DNA of 64,000 nucleotides from Saccharibacter floricola DSM 15669. GTDB lineage: Bacteria > Pseudomonadota > Alphaproteobacteria > Acetobacterales > Acetobacteraceae. This document shows, piece by piece, positions 27,628 to 35,274 of this stretch. The notes beneath the pieces were generated by a model. It had not been told where the DNA came from and did not search any database. It saw nothing but the letters and a program-made list of their open reading frames with translations. Both the position numbers and the translations under genes were made by a program. Where the stretch lies: the NCBI RefSeq assembly GCF_000378165.1, contig NZ_KB899341.1, positions 1 through 64,000 on the forward strand, written 5' to 3'. Every line of letters begins with the position of its first letter. The first letter of the stretch is position 1.

Positions 27628-27951
27628 GACAGATAGCCCCCTTACGCGTTCATAAATCCCGAAACACACAACCCTGTGCAAAGGAATATAGGAACTCTCT
27701 ACTTTCGCGCCAAAACCGCCTTACGCCCCCATCCAACAAAGGCAGCTACATGGTCTTCCTGTACAGTGCCGAAGCTCATCGCCTGTCTGGCATCCGCTTA
27801 ACGGGAGCTATAAGCGTGCCTCTAAAGACCTTGTCATGAGCGCAGGGTCGCCACCAAAGAGACATATCAGCCCGCTCATTGAAAACGGATAGGCCCCATT
27901 CCCCCCATCACGGCGACGGAACGACAGGGCACAGCATAGCGCCGTCATTCC
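27628..27951 (-). other. Intergenic region between the two cysteine desulfurase genes
   Basis: A 324-base gap without a supported gene. Short frames are present on both strands but lack family features and ribosome binding sites. It contains the promoter candidate at 27685-27713. I see no strong terminator for the upstream gene. Confidence 0.45.
27685..27713 (-). promoter_or_regulatory. Probable promoter of the cysteine desulfurase-ferredoxin-mnmA unit
   Basis: On the minus strand TTGGCG (27713-27708) and TATATT (27690-27685) are 17 bases apart. The predicted start lies about 50 bases before the GTG at 27627. Confidence 0.45.
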
Positions 27952-29058
27952 CTATTTCTTCAACCGCTGTGCCATCTTCTTATACGCCTCACCGAAGGCT
28001 TGAACATGCGCCTCTTCCACGTTCCAAGGCAATGAAATACGCAATGCCTGCCCAGCGCGTTCCCCCAGACCCATCGCCTGCAACACATGAGAGGCCGCAA
28101 CCTTTCCCGAGGAGCAGGCCGACCCAGCTGACACACAAAATCCCTCAAGATCGAGCATCATAAGCTGTGTTTGTGCCGCCACATCGGGCAGAACAACACT
28201 CAGCGTATTGGGCAAACAAGGAACGTCAGCAGCAACGCAGAGCCCACCGGCCTGTTGTACCGTCTCCGCCAAAGCGTCACGCCATGCCGCTATAGGGGCC
28301 CAATCCTGCGCTTGGCTCGCTTCCAACGCAGCCGTCATGCCCATAATTGCCGGAAGAGCGGGCGTTCCACCTCGCCGCCCGCGCTCCTGCCCACCACCTG
28401 GGAGGAGAGGCGATAAAGGCGCATCTTCAGCCAACACCAACGCCCCTGCTCCTTTCGGGCCGCCCATCTTATGGCCTGACAGCGCTATACTAGCCCCCGC
28501 TAGCACCGAAACATCAAAGGGCAAACGCGCAGCACTTTGCACAGCATCCACATGCAACAGCGCGCCATGCTCTCGGCATAAAGCAGCAATATCATCCAGT
28601 GGAGCGCAGATGCCCGTTTCATTATTAGCCGCCATGACACACACTAACGCGGGGCCGCCTTCTTCCAAAAGTTGCGCCAGAACCTCCAATCGAATAAGGC
28701 CGTGCTCATCAACAGGAATAATGGTCGCTTCGGGAGCTGCTTTGCGGATGGCATCATGTTCCGTAGCCCCAATCAACACACGCCGCCCTTGGGCATGACC
28801 AAACGCGTGCACCGCCAGCGTGTCTGCTTCCGTCCCACCAGAGGTGAAAACGCAACAATCAGCGTCTCGCTGCAAAAAACGGGCGATCTGTTTGCGACAA
28901 CCCTCCAATAAGGCCCGCGCTTGTCGGCCATCATGATGCACCGAGGCCGGATTGCCGACTTGGTCGAGCCCACGCAAGACCGCCTCACGCGCTTGGGGGC
29001 GAAGGGGTTCGGTCGCGTTAGCATCCAAATAAATTGCAGAAGAGAAGGACTGTGTCAT
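27952..29058 (-). CDS. Cysteine desulfurase family protein, copy 2
   Basis: A 368-aa PLP-dependent desulfurase similar to copy 1 but clearly diverged. The N-terminus is AIYLDANATEPL, PLP Lys lies in LSGHKMGGPKG, and the sulfur-transfer Cys is in SAGSACSSGKVAASHVL. SGGTEADTLAVHAFG and MAANNETGICAPL match the family. Substitution of TEAD for the common TESN is a small difference seen in some NifS-like lineages. It lies upstream of copy 1 with a 324-base gap that may hold a separate promoter. Division of labour between the two copies cannot be told from sequence. Confidence 0.92.
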   Translation of the reverse strand: MTQSFSSAIYLDANATEPLRPQAREAVLRGLDQVGNPASVHHDGRQARALLEGCRKQIARFLQRDADCCVFTSGGTEADTLAVHAFGHAQGRRVLIGATEHDAIRKAAPEATIIPVDEHGLIRLEVLAQLLEEGGPALVCVMAANNETGICAPLDDIAALCREHGALLHVDAVQSAARLPFDVSVLAGASIALSGHKMGGPKGAGALVLAEDAPLSPLLPGGGQERGRRGGTPALPAIMGMTAALEASQAQDWAPIAAWRDALAETVQQAGGLCVAADVPCLPNTLSVVLPDVAAQTQLMMLDLEGFCVSAGSACSSGKVAASHVLQAMGLGERAGQALRISLPWNVEEAHVQAFGEAYKKMAQRLKK

Positions 29059-29359
29059 GCATGAACCTCAAACGGAGAAAGCGCCTCTGCCAGTGCTAGG
29101 GGCACTCTTTAGCGCCTTTAAGCCCCCATCAAAATGTAGGGTGCGACATAAAAGCTTCATAAAAGAGTCGATTTTGCTAGAAATTGGCCCTCAAGAGTCG
29201 ATATACAACGCCACTATATGTTCTGGGAGACGTTCTTAACCCTCTCCCCCCTCATTATCCTCAGACCCGACAGGTTTTCTGTGGGGTTGTTTTATCTGTC
29301 ATACGCTCTGGCGCCACTCCGGCGGTGGAAGGCAGAGCGCACCATAAGACGAGAGACGC
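29059..29359. other. Divergent intergenic region with a repeated 10-mer
   Basis: 301 bases between the leftward desulfurase and the rightward hydrolase, with no gene. AAGAGTCGAT occurs twice in direct orientation, at 29163-29172 and 29193-29202, exactly 30 bases apart. Promoters were not clear. Confidence 0.5.
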
Positions 29360-30031
29360 ATGCCTGAAGTGATGTTTGCTGGCCCTGATGGGCGGCTCGA
29401 AGGTCATTACCATCATTCTGACAATCCGAACGCCCCGCTGGCGCTGGTGTTGCACCCTCACCCGTTGCATGGCGGCACGATGAATAATCGCATCACCTAT
29501 ACGATGTACCGCCGCTTCCAAGAAATGGGTTTTTCGGTCATGCGCTATAACTCGCGTGGGGTTGGCCGTTCTCAAGGACGTTACGATGGCGGGATTGGTG
29601 AAATCTCCGATGCCGCTGCAGCCCTAGACTGGATGCAGATGGTAAATCCTAACTCGACCGAGCTGTGGATTGGCGGTTATTCCTTCGGCGCTTTTGTCGG
29701 TATGCAGCTTCTGATGCGTCGTCCTGAGATCCGCGGTTGGATCAGCGTTGCTCCGCCCGCAAATGATTATGATTTCGGCTTTCTTGCTCCCTGCCCGTGC
29801 AGCGGGCTCATGATTGCTGGTGGCAAAGACACGATGGCCCCTGAAAGCGGTATTCGTAAGCTGGTTGAAAAGCTCAACACGCAGAAGAATGTAGATGTGG
29901 ACTACCGCATTTTAGAGCAAGCTGATCATATCTTCTCCCAACAAGCTAATCAGATCGCTGATGCGTTGGAAGACCACGTGGTCACCCGCCAAACGTCTCT
30001 CTTCGCCGCTCCTGCTGAAGCAGCTGGCTAA
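29360..30031 (+). CDS. Alpha/beta hydrolase
   Basis: A 223-aa cytosolic hydrolase of the dienelactone hydrolase/YfhR-like type. The oxyanion segment is LVLHPHPLHGGTMNN and the nucleophile elbow is GYSFG (about residues 111-115). Asp in AGGKDTMAP and His in EQADHIFS complete the triad. Conserved RYNSRGVGRSQG lies before the elbow. This family lies near cysteine desulfurase or aminoacyl-tRNA synthetase genes in many alphaproteobacteria, but its substrate is unknown. tyrS starts 24 bases downstream on the same strand, so the two may be co-transcribed. Confidence 0.88.
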   Translation: MPEVMFAGPDGRLEGHYHHSDNPNAPLALVLHPHPLHGGTMNNRITYTMYRRFQEMGFSVMRYNSRGVGRSQGRYDGGIGEISDAAAALDWMQMVNPNSTELWIGGYSFGAFVGMQLLMRRPEIRGWISVAPPANDYDFGFLAPCPCSGLMIAGGKDTMAPESGIRKLVEKLNTQKNVDVDYRILEQADHIFSQQANQIADALEDHVVTRQTSLFAAPAEAAG

Positions 30032-30055
30032 CCTGACAGAACGAAAGACAGCCTC

Positions 30056-31312
30056 ATGTCCCAAAGCCCAACGCTCAAAAGCCCCTTTCTCCAAGAGGCC
30101 CAAGCGCGTGGCATGATCTTTCAGTGCACGGACCTTGAGGGGCTGGATGCACGCATGCAGGAAGGGCCTATCACGGCCTATATCGGTTTTGACCCTACAG
30201 CCGACTCCCTGCATGTGGGCAGTGCACTGCCCATTATGCTGTTGCGTCTGCTCCAAAAACACGGCCATCGCCCAATTGCTCTCGTGGGCGGGGGCACGGC
30301 GAAGATTGGTGATCCGTCCTTCCGTGATGAAGCGCGCTCTTTGATGACCGCAGACACCATCACCCGTAACCTGAAGGGAATTGAGGGGTCGCTGCGGCAG
30401 TTCCTCGATTTTTCCAACGAACAATGCCGCCTCGTTAATAATGCGGACTGGCTTGATAAACTTTCTTATATCGACCTTCTCCAAGATGTCGGTGTGCAGT
30501 TCTCTGTCAGCCGTATGCTCTCTTTTGAGAGTGTGAAACAACGGCTTGAACGTGAGCAAGGGCTGACATTCCTAGAGTTTAACTACTCCATTTTGCAGTC
30601 TTATGATTTCCGTGAGCTGTACCGTCGTCATGGGGCTGTGTTGCAAATGGGCGGATCAGACCAATGGGGCAATATTGTCTCAGGGATCGAACTCGGGCGC
30701 CGCACCGATAGCGCCCGCCTCTTTGGCCTCACCACACCACTGATTACGACGGCCTCCGGGGCAAAAATGGGGAAATCAGCCAGTGGCGCACGGTGGCTCA
30801 GTGCTGAAAAACTCCCTATCTTCGACTATTGGCAGTTCTGGCGAAATACAGAAGATGCAGATGTCGGACGGTTCCTCAAGCTCTTTACCGACTTGCCCGT
30901 CGATGAATGTGAACGCCTCGGTGCCCTTGAGGGGGCTGCCATCAACGATGCTAAGAAAATCCTCGCAACAGAGGCAACAGCAATCTGCCACGGGCGTGCC
31001 GCTGCAGAAGACGCTGCAGAAGCCGCACGAAAAGTTTTCGAGCAAGGGGCTACACAGGCGGCTCTGCCTGAAAAAGAACTCCCAGCCTCTTTGTTTCATG
31101 AAGGGCTCCCAGCCTTTAAGCTCTTTGCAGAGGCAGGATTAGCCAAAAGTGGTGGTGAAGCACGGCGTCTCATTCGCGGTGGCGGCGCTCGGCTCAATGA
31201 CGTCGTTATTCAGGACGAGAACCAGATCGTCACGCAAGAAGACGCTCATGAAGGGAAAATCAAGCTCTCCTCTGGGCGTAAAAAACATCTGTTAGTTACG
31301 CTCAACTCATAA
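30056..31312 (+). CDS. tyrS: Tyrosyl-tRNA synthetase
   Basis: Charges tRNA-Tyr with tyrosine; 418 aa, class Ic. The HIGH-like motif is HVGS in DPTADSLHVGSALP, and the KMSKS loop reads KMGKS (about residue 240). Tyrosine-binding regions include YSILQSYDF and MGGSDQWGN. The C-terminal S4 RNA-binding domain is LAKSGGEARRLIRGGGARLND. Complete and normal length. A hairpin follows at 31322-31360. Confidence 0.98.
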   Translation: MSQSPTLKSPFLQEAQARGMIFQCTDLEGLDARMQEGPITAYIGFDPTADSLHVGSALPIMLLRLLQKHGHRPIALVGGGTAKIGDPSFRDEARSLMTADTITRNLKGIEGSLRQFLDFSNEQCRLVNNADWLDKLSYIDLLQDVGVQFSVSRMLSFESVKQRLEREQGLTFLEFNYSILQSYDFRELYRRHGAVLQMGGSDQWGNIVSGIELGRRTDSARLFGLTTPLITTASGAKMGKSASGARWLSAEKLPIFDYWQFWRNTEDADVGRFLKLFTDLPVDECERLGALEGAAINDAKKILATEATAICHGRAAAEDAAEAARKVFEQGATQAALPEKELPASLFHEGLPAFKLFAEAGLAKSGGEARRLIRGGGARLNDVVIQDENQIVTQEDAHEGKIKLSSGRKKHLLVTLNS

Positions 31313-31321
31313 AGTTTTCCC

Positions 31322-31360
31322 GTAGGAGTGCAGGGTCTGACACTCTCCCTGCACTCCTAC
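31322..31360. terminator. Long hairpin between tyrS and the convergent glycosyltransferase
   Basis: A perfect 14-bp stem, GTAGGAGTGCAGGG (31322-31335) with its complement (31347-31360), around an 11-base loop. No U-run follows on the plus strand; on the minus strand a short CTTT lies 3'. It may terminate with Rho help or protect tyrS mRNA. Confidence 0.5.
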
Positions 31361-31492
31361 AGACTATCACGATGCTCTCTGAGGTCTCTGGTATTAAAAA
31401 TGCAACAATTTCTGCCATAAGCTTACAAAAGCAGAAATTCTTTACAACGACTCTGCCATCGCCCAGTACCCTTGCCCTGATATCGACGGTGT

Positions 31493-32605
31493 TTAGGCCC
31501 CTGTGAGCGTCTGCACCATGCGCGTAAGGACATGCTTTTCCTCATAACAAGAGCATGCGCGTTTTCGAGAAGCCCGCCCCATCTGCTGACACTCTTGCGG
31601 ATGATGGATCATCCAAGCAATCGCTCGTGCAAGAGCCAGGGAATCTCCTGCTGGGACAAGCCACCCTGTCTCCCCCGTTACAATCTGCTCTTGCGGGCCG
31701 GGAATATCACTCGCAACGACAGGAAGGCCGCACAACATAGCCTCAACAATCACCATCGGCAGCCCCTCAAAGAAACTCGGGAGCACAAAAAGATCTGCCG
31801 CCTGCATAAAGCGCACCACATCATCCCGTGCACCGAAAACACGCAATCGAGACCCCAGCGTCTGTTGCGCTGCTGCTAAAATACAGGCCATATCGTCCCC
31901 ATGATCGCTCGGCAATCGCTCCCCCACGAGCCATAATTCTGCCTGAGGCACCATGGCTATGGCCTGAAGCAGCTCCGGTAACCCTTTATGGCGCACCAAA
32001 CGCGCAACCATCAGCACGATAAAACGATCCTCAGGCACATTAAGCCTGTCACGGAAGGCTTTTCTGACCTGACGGTCAGGCCGGTACTGTGTCGAAGGCC
32101 GCCCATTCCCTACAGCTATAGGACGACGATGAAAGCCTAACCGCCGGGCGGCTTGAGCATCACTGTAAGAGACCGTCATGTAGCGGTCTGTCACCCTCCC
32201 TGCGCACCACTCCACCAATACCCCTAAGCAGACGCGCCATAGCGGCCCCGGTTGACGGTACAGAAAACCATGCCCTGTATAAGCAATCACCGGCACACCA
32301 CATGCCCATGCAACAAGACGGGCTAATACACCGCTAATGGGCATATGCGCATGAACAAGATCGGGCTTTTCCAGACGAATCAGCCACCACAGTGCCTTCA
32401 CTGCACGTATCTGTGCTCTCGGCGACAATGAACGAGCCATCGGCAGCGTATGGACGATGAACCCTTCATGCCGTACAGCCTCAATATCAGGCCCATCAGC
32501 ACAAACGCCGTGCACCTCATGCCCTGCCTCCCTTAACGCTCTCATGAGAGGAAGAAGAAACTGCTTTAACGCGAAATCGACATTCGTGATTTCAAGAATC
32601 TTCAC
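31493..32605 (-). CDS. Glycosyltransferase family 4 (GT-B) enzyme
   Basis: A 370-aa GT-B glycosyltransferase. It starts at GTG 32605, which overlaps the preceding gene by four bases (GTGA) and gives MKILEITNVDFALKQFLLPL. An upstream frame to 32629 is less likely. The acceptor half has DLVHAHMPISGVLARL and YTGHGFLYR. The nucleotide-sugar half has VARLVRHKGLPELLQA and the EX7E region FFEGLPMVIVEAMLCGLPVVAS. Such enzymes build exopolysaccharide or LPS. It is the last gene of the rpe-heparinase-glycosyltransferase group. Confidence 0.9.
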   Translation of the reverse strand: MKILEITNVDFALKQFLLPLMRALREAGHEVHGVCADGPDIEAVRHEGFIVHTLPMARSLSPRAQIRAVKALWWLIRLEKPDLVHAHMPISGVLARLVAWACGVPVIAYTGHGFLYRQPGPLWRVCLGVLVEWCAGRVTDRYMTVSYSDAQAARRLGFHRRPIAVGNGRPSTQYRPDRQVRKAFRDRLNVPEDRFIVLMVARLVRHKGLPELLQAIAMVPQAELWLVGERLPSDHGDDMACILAAAQQTLGSRLRVFGARDDVVRFMQAADLFVLPSFFEGLPMVIVEAMLCGLPVVASDIPGPQEQIVTGETGWLVPAGDSLALARAIAWMIHHPQECQQMGRASRKRACSCYEEKHVLTRMVQTLTGA

Positions 32606-34212
32606 GCTGGCACACGCTCCAACATCCAAGAGACTTTTTGCTGACGTTTATGAGGCTTGCCTTCCGTCTGCACGTCACGTCCACCACGTGAGGCAATCAC
32701 AATTTGACGGCTGGGCTCTGGATGTCCACGGCCTAGATAGACATCATCGCTGACCGATAACATCCCACCCGCTTGGCAAAAACGCCAAATTTCCTCGCCA
32801 GCATGGAGAATAATATCGCACTCCTCCTGCACAACACGCACGTCCGGATGCACATGGAAACGCACGATAAAACGCACATCGCGTTCCCCCTCTATGATGT
32901 CACACCCGCGCAAATCTTCACCATTTTGGCCGAGATAAAGCTGCCGAGACCAAGTTGCACCCAGTGAAGGATAATAACCATTATGGGAAATATCGAGCCA
33001 ATGCGCCTCATCATTACTCCGATGCTGGCACTCGACCTGCGATGGACGACGTGACACATGCCCGTCTCGACCAAAATCGGACGATGATAGATTATCAGCG
33101 ACCAACACATTATGCGCCGCACTCTCTCGCATCGCCTGTTTCCAAGCTCCACCTAAAGACGCGCCACAATTCACGAGAAGACGATGATGATGATGGGAAA
33201 ACTCAAACGACAACGTGCCTGCATGCGCGTCTCGATCATGACCAAGAGACGGTGGAGGAGCAGCATCAACAAAGAGCAAGGACTGCCCCAATGTCAGGCG
33301 CATAAAACCGCCCATTGAGACAGAAGATGCAATCACTTTATATCGCTCTGCCCGCTCCAGCACGCGTGCGAGATCATCCTCTGTGCGCTCAGTCGCTCCA
33401 TTAAACACCGCTAAGCGTCCATCAGCATGACAAAAAGCGCGTAATACAGGACAGATTCGTGCGAGCGTTGTTGACATCAACGGTGGAACAGGCAACTGTA
33501 ACGCATTAAACATCGCAATCATGCTCGACAGCTCTTGCACAGCCTGAAACTGTGCTTCAGGACTGCGATCGGCCACAACACCATCAGCACCGATGAGGCG
33601 CTCAAGCTCGTATGGCAAATAACGCTGATAGCGTAGAAAAAAACCCTCTTGGTCTGGCACAGCCATAAACGCCGCTAAAAGCCCTCGCAGCGCCAAAAGT
33701 CCTCGCCATCCATGAGGGGAAAGCGGCAATAACGCCGCTAACACACGGCCATCACGCCGTATGACCTCCATAACCTGTTTCTGAAGCACATCTTTTGCCG
33801 TGAGTAAGCAAAACTCATACTGCCCCAGCCAACTCGCTAATCGCTGCCCCAAAACCGGGGCCTCTTGGGCAATCGGGTCATGAGGGGTATGGGCGATCCA
33901 TGAAGCAATGAGCGTGCGCGCTGTGAGGCGCGCTTCGTTACTGCCCAGCGCCTGCAAGTCACGCAGCCATACAAAACTATAAACCCAACGCCTCACATCC
34001 GCAGGCCATGGCTCTTCCCACGCTGTACGGGCTGAAAGACGATAGGAACGCCCATCAAAAACAAAATGACCATTGGCAAGCCTGATGCCTTGCTCAATAT
34101 CCCCCTGCCCCGTGTCTCGATAAAGAAACACAGGGTAAACCGACGCCTTCCGGCGTAACGGCACATGCGCAAAAGCGACTTTCAGGCGGCGCCAACAATC
34201 ACTCCAAAGCAT
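32602..34212 (-). CDS. Heparinase II/III-like protein
   Basis: A 536-aa protein of the heparinase II/III superfamily. The N-terminal half is an alpha-helical toroid (LRDLQALGSNEARLTARTL, GHRxWL-like QRLASWLGQYEF). The C-terminal half is the beta-sandwich of the family, with HAGTLSFEFSHHHHRLLVNCG and ESAAHNVLVADN at about 330-385. No signal peptide is evident, which is usual for this alphaproteobacterial subgroup and unlike secreted lyases. The ATG overlaps the rpe stop (TGATG), so it is translationally coupled. Substrate unknown; an uronate-containing polymer or its precursor is only a guess. Confidence 0.85.
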   Translation of the reverse strand: MLWSDCWRRLKVAFAHVPLRRKASVYPVFLYRDTGQGDIEQGIRLANGHFVFDGRSYRLSARTAWEEPWPADVRRWVYSFVWLRDLQALGSNEARLTARTLIASWIAHTPHDPIAQEAPVLGQRLASWLGQYEFCLLTAKDVLQKQVMEVIRRDGRVLAALLPLSPHGWRGLLALRGLLAAFMAVPDQEGFFLRYQRYLPYELERLIGADGVVADRSPEAQFQAVQELSSMIAMFNALQLPVPPLMSTTLARICPVLRAFCHADGRLAVFNGATERTEDDLARVLERAERYKVIASSVSMGGFMRLTLGQSLLFVDAAPPPSLGHDRDAHAGTLSFEFSHHHHRLLVNCGASLGGAWKQAMRESAAHNVLVADNLSSSDFGRDGHVSRRPSQVECQHRSNDEAHWLDISHNGYYPSLGATWSRQLYLGQNGEDLRGCDIIEGERDVRFIVRFHVHPDVRVVQEECDIILHAGEEIWRFCQAGGMLSVSDDVYLGRGHPEPSRQIVIASRGGRDVQTEGKPHKRQQKVSWMLERVPA

Positions 34213-34871
34213 CAGGGCACGGCAGAAACCGAAGCTTGTTCAAGCGTTGTGATCGCAGCGGCTCGGTCTTCTTTTCCAAAAATTGAAGACCCTGCCACGA
34301 GCATCGTCGCACCGGCTTCTGTCACGCGTGGCGTTGTCGTGGCATCAATACCACCATCCACACCGAGCACGATATCCCGACCACTCTGAGCAATCATCTT
34401 TGACAGCGTACGCACCTTCGGTAACTGACTTTCGAGGAATTTCTGTCCACCAAAGCCCGGATTAACCGTCATAACCAAAATGATATCAACGAGATCCATC
34501 ACATAAGACAAAGCCTCTGGTGGTGTGGCCGGGCAAATGGCAACGCCTGCTTTACAGCCCAGCGCATGAATCGTCTGCAACGTGCGATGAAGATGGGGGT
34601 TCCCCTCCACATGCACCGTAATATGGTCAACACCCGCTTTCGCTATGGCTTCTAACAACGGATCCACCGGCTCTACCATTAAATGCGCATCAAATTTTGC
34701 CGGGCTATGAGGACGTAACGCTTTAATCACCGGCATACCAAAAGAGATATTAGGGACAAAATGCCCATCCATCACATCCAGATGAAGCCACGGAGCAGAG
34801 GACACGTCATGCATTTCATGCCGTAAATTTGAGAAGTCCGCAGCAAGAAGGCTTGGGGCAATAATCGGCAT
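34212..34871 (-). CDS. rpe: Ribulose-phosphate 3-epimerase
   Basis: Interconverts ribulose 5-phosphate and xylulose 5-phosphate in the pentose phosphate pathway, the main sugar route in acetic acid bacteria. The 219-aa TIM barrel starts at ATG 34871 with GGAGG a few bases upstream, giving MPIIAPSLLAADF. Metal ligands and active-site motifs are present: HLDVMDGHFVPN, DAHLM, HVEG, MTVNPGFGGQKF and GVDGGID. First gene of a three-gene overlapping set. Confidence 0.97.
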   Translation of the reverse strand: MPIIAPSLLAADFSNLRHEMHDVSSAPWLHLDVMDGHFVPNISFGMPVIKALRPHSPAKFDAHLMVEPVDPLLEAIAKAGVDHITVHVEGNPHLHRTLQTIHALGCKAGVAICPATPPEALSYVMDLVDIILVMTVNPGFGGQKFLESQLPKVRTLSKMIAQSGRDIVLGVDGGIDATTTPRVTEAGATMLVAGSSIFGKEDRAAAITTLEQASVSAVP

Positions 34872-35083
34872 GTATCCTCCGTTATAGCACAATTAGGGGT
34901 AATTACATTCTCAATATTGGCCACCATAGCCCCTCTTGCAAGAGACTTTACCATGAAGACCCTCAGCATATCGTTAAAAGAGTAAGCCTCATTTCTAAAC
35001 GCGAATAGCCCCGTTCTTTTCTTAATAAGAACCATTCTCTTCAACGATAGACAGACCAAAGACTTTTCTTTATTCTCTCCCTC

Positions 35084-35176
35084 ATCCGAGGGGCGTCCCA
35101 TATCAATGGGGCTGAGACGGTACGAACCCGAACCCTTTGAACCTGATCCGGCTCATACCGGCGAAGGGACAGGAAA
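35084..35176 (+). ncRNA. TPP riboswitch (THI element)
   Basis: The conserved THI-box parts are all present and in order: GGGGCTGAGACGG (35108-35120), ACCCTTTGAACCTGATC (about 35132-35148), and CCGG-CTCATA-CCGG followed by CGAAGGGA. It lies about 100 bases before the TonB receptor ATG at 35275. Binding of thiamine pyrophosphate is expected to switch off the three-gene transport operon. The expression platform is not certain. No U-rich terminator is obvious before the ATG, so translational control is possible. Confidence 0.97.
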
Positions 35177-35274
35177 ACAGCACACGCCTGACGAGAGTGC
35201 ACAGGCCGTTTGCCCTGAACTAACGCCTTTTTTGCGCTGGGTCTTCTTTATCTTATGGTAACAAGAAGAGCTTG

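Noticed and set aside
27600-27839. Possible small gene between the cysteine desulfurases
   Set aside because: It overlaps the start of copy 1, has no ribosome binding site and no family resemblance; the gap is better explained as regulatory.
28208-28798. Open frame of 196 codons opposite the second cysteine desulfurase
   Set aside because: The other strand encodes a clear PLP enzyme with catalytic Lys and Cys; this frame is Arg/Ser/Pro-rich, as expected from a mirror of a GC-rich gene.
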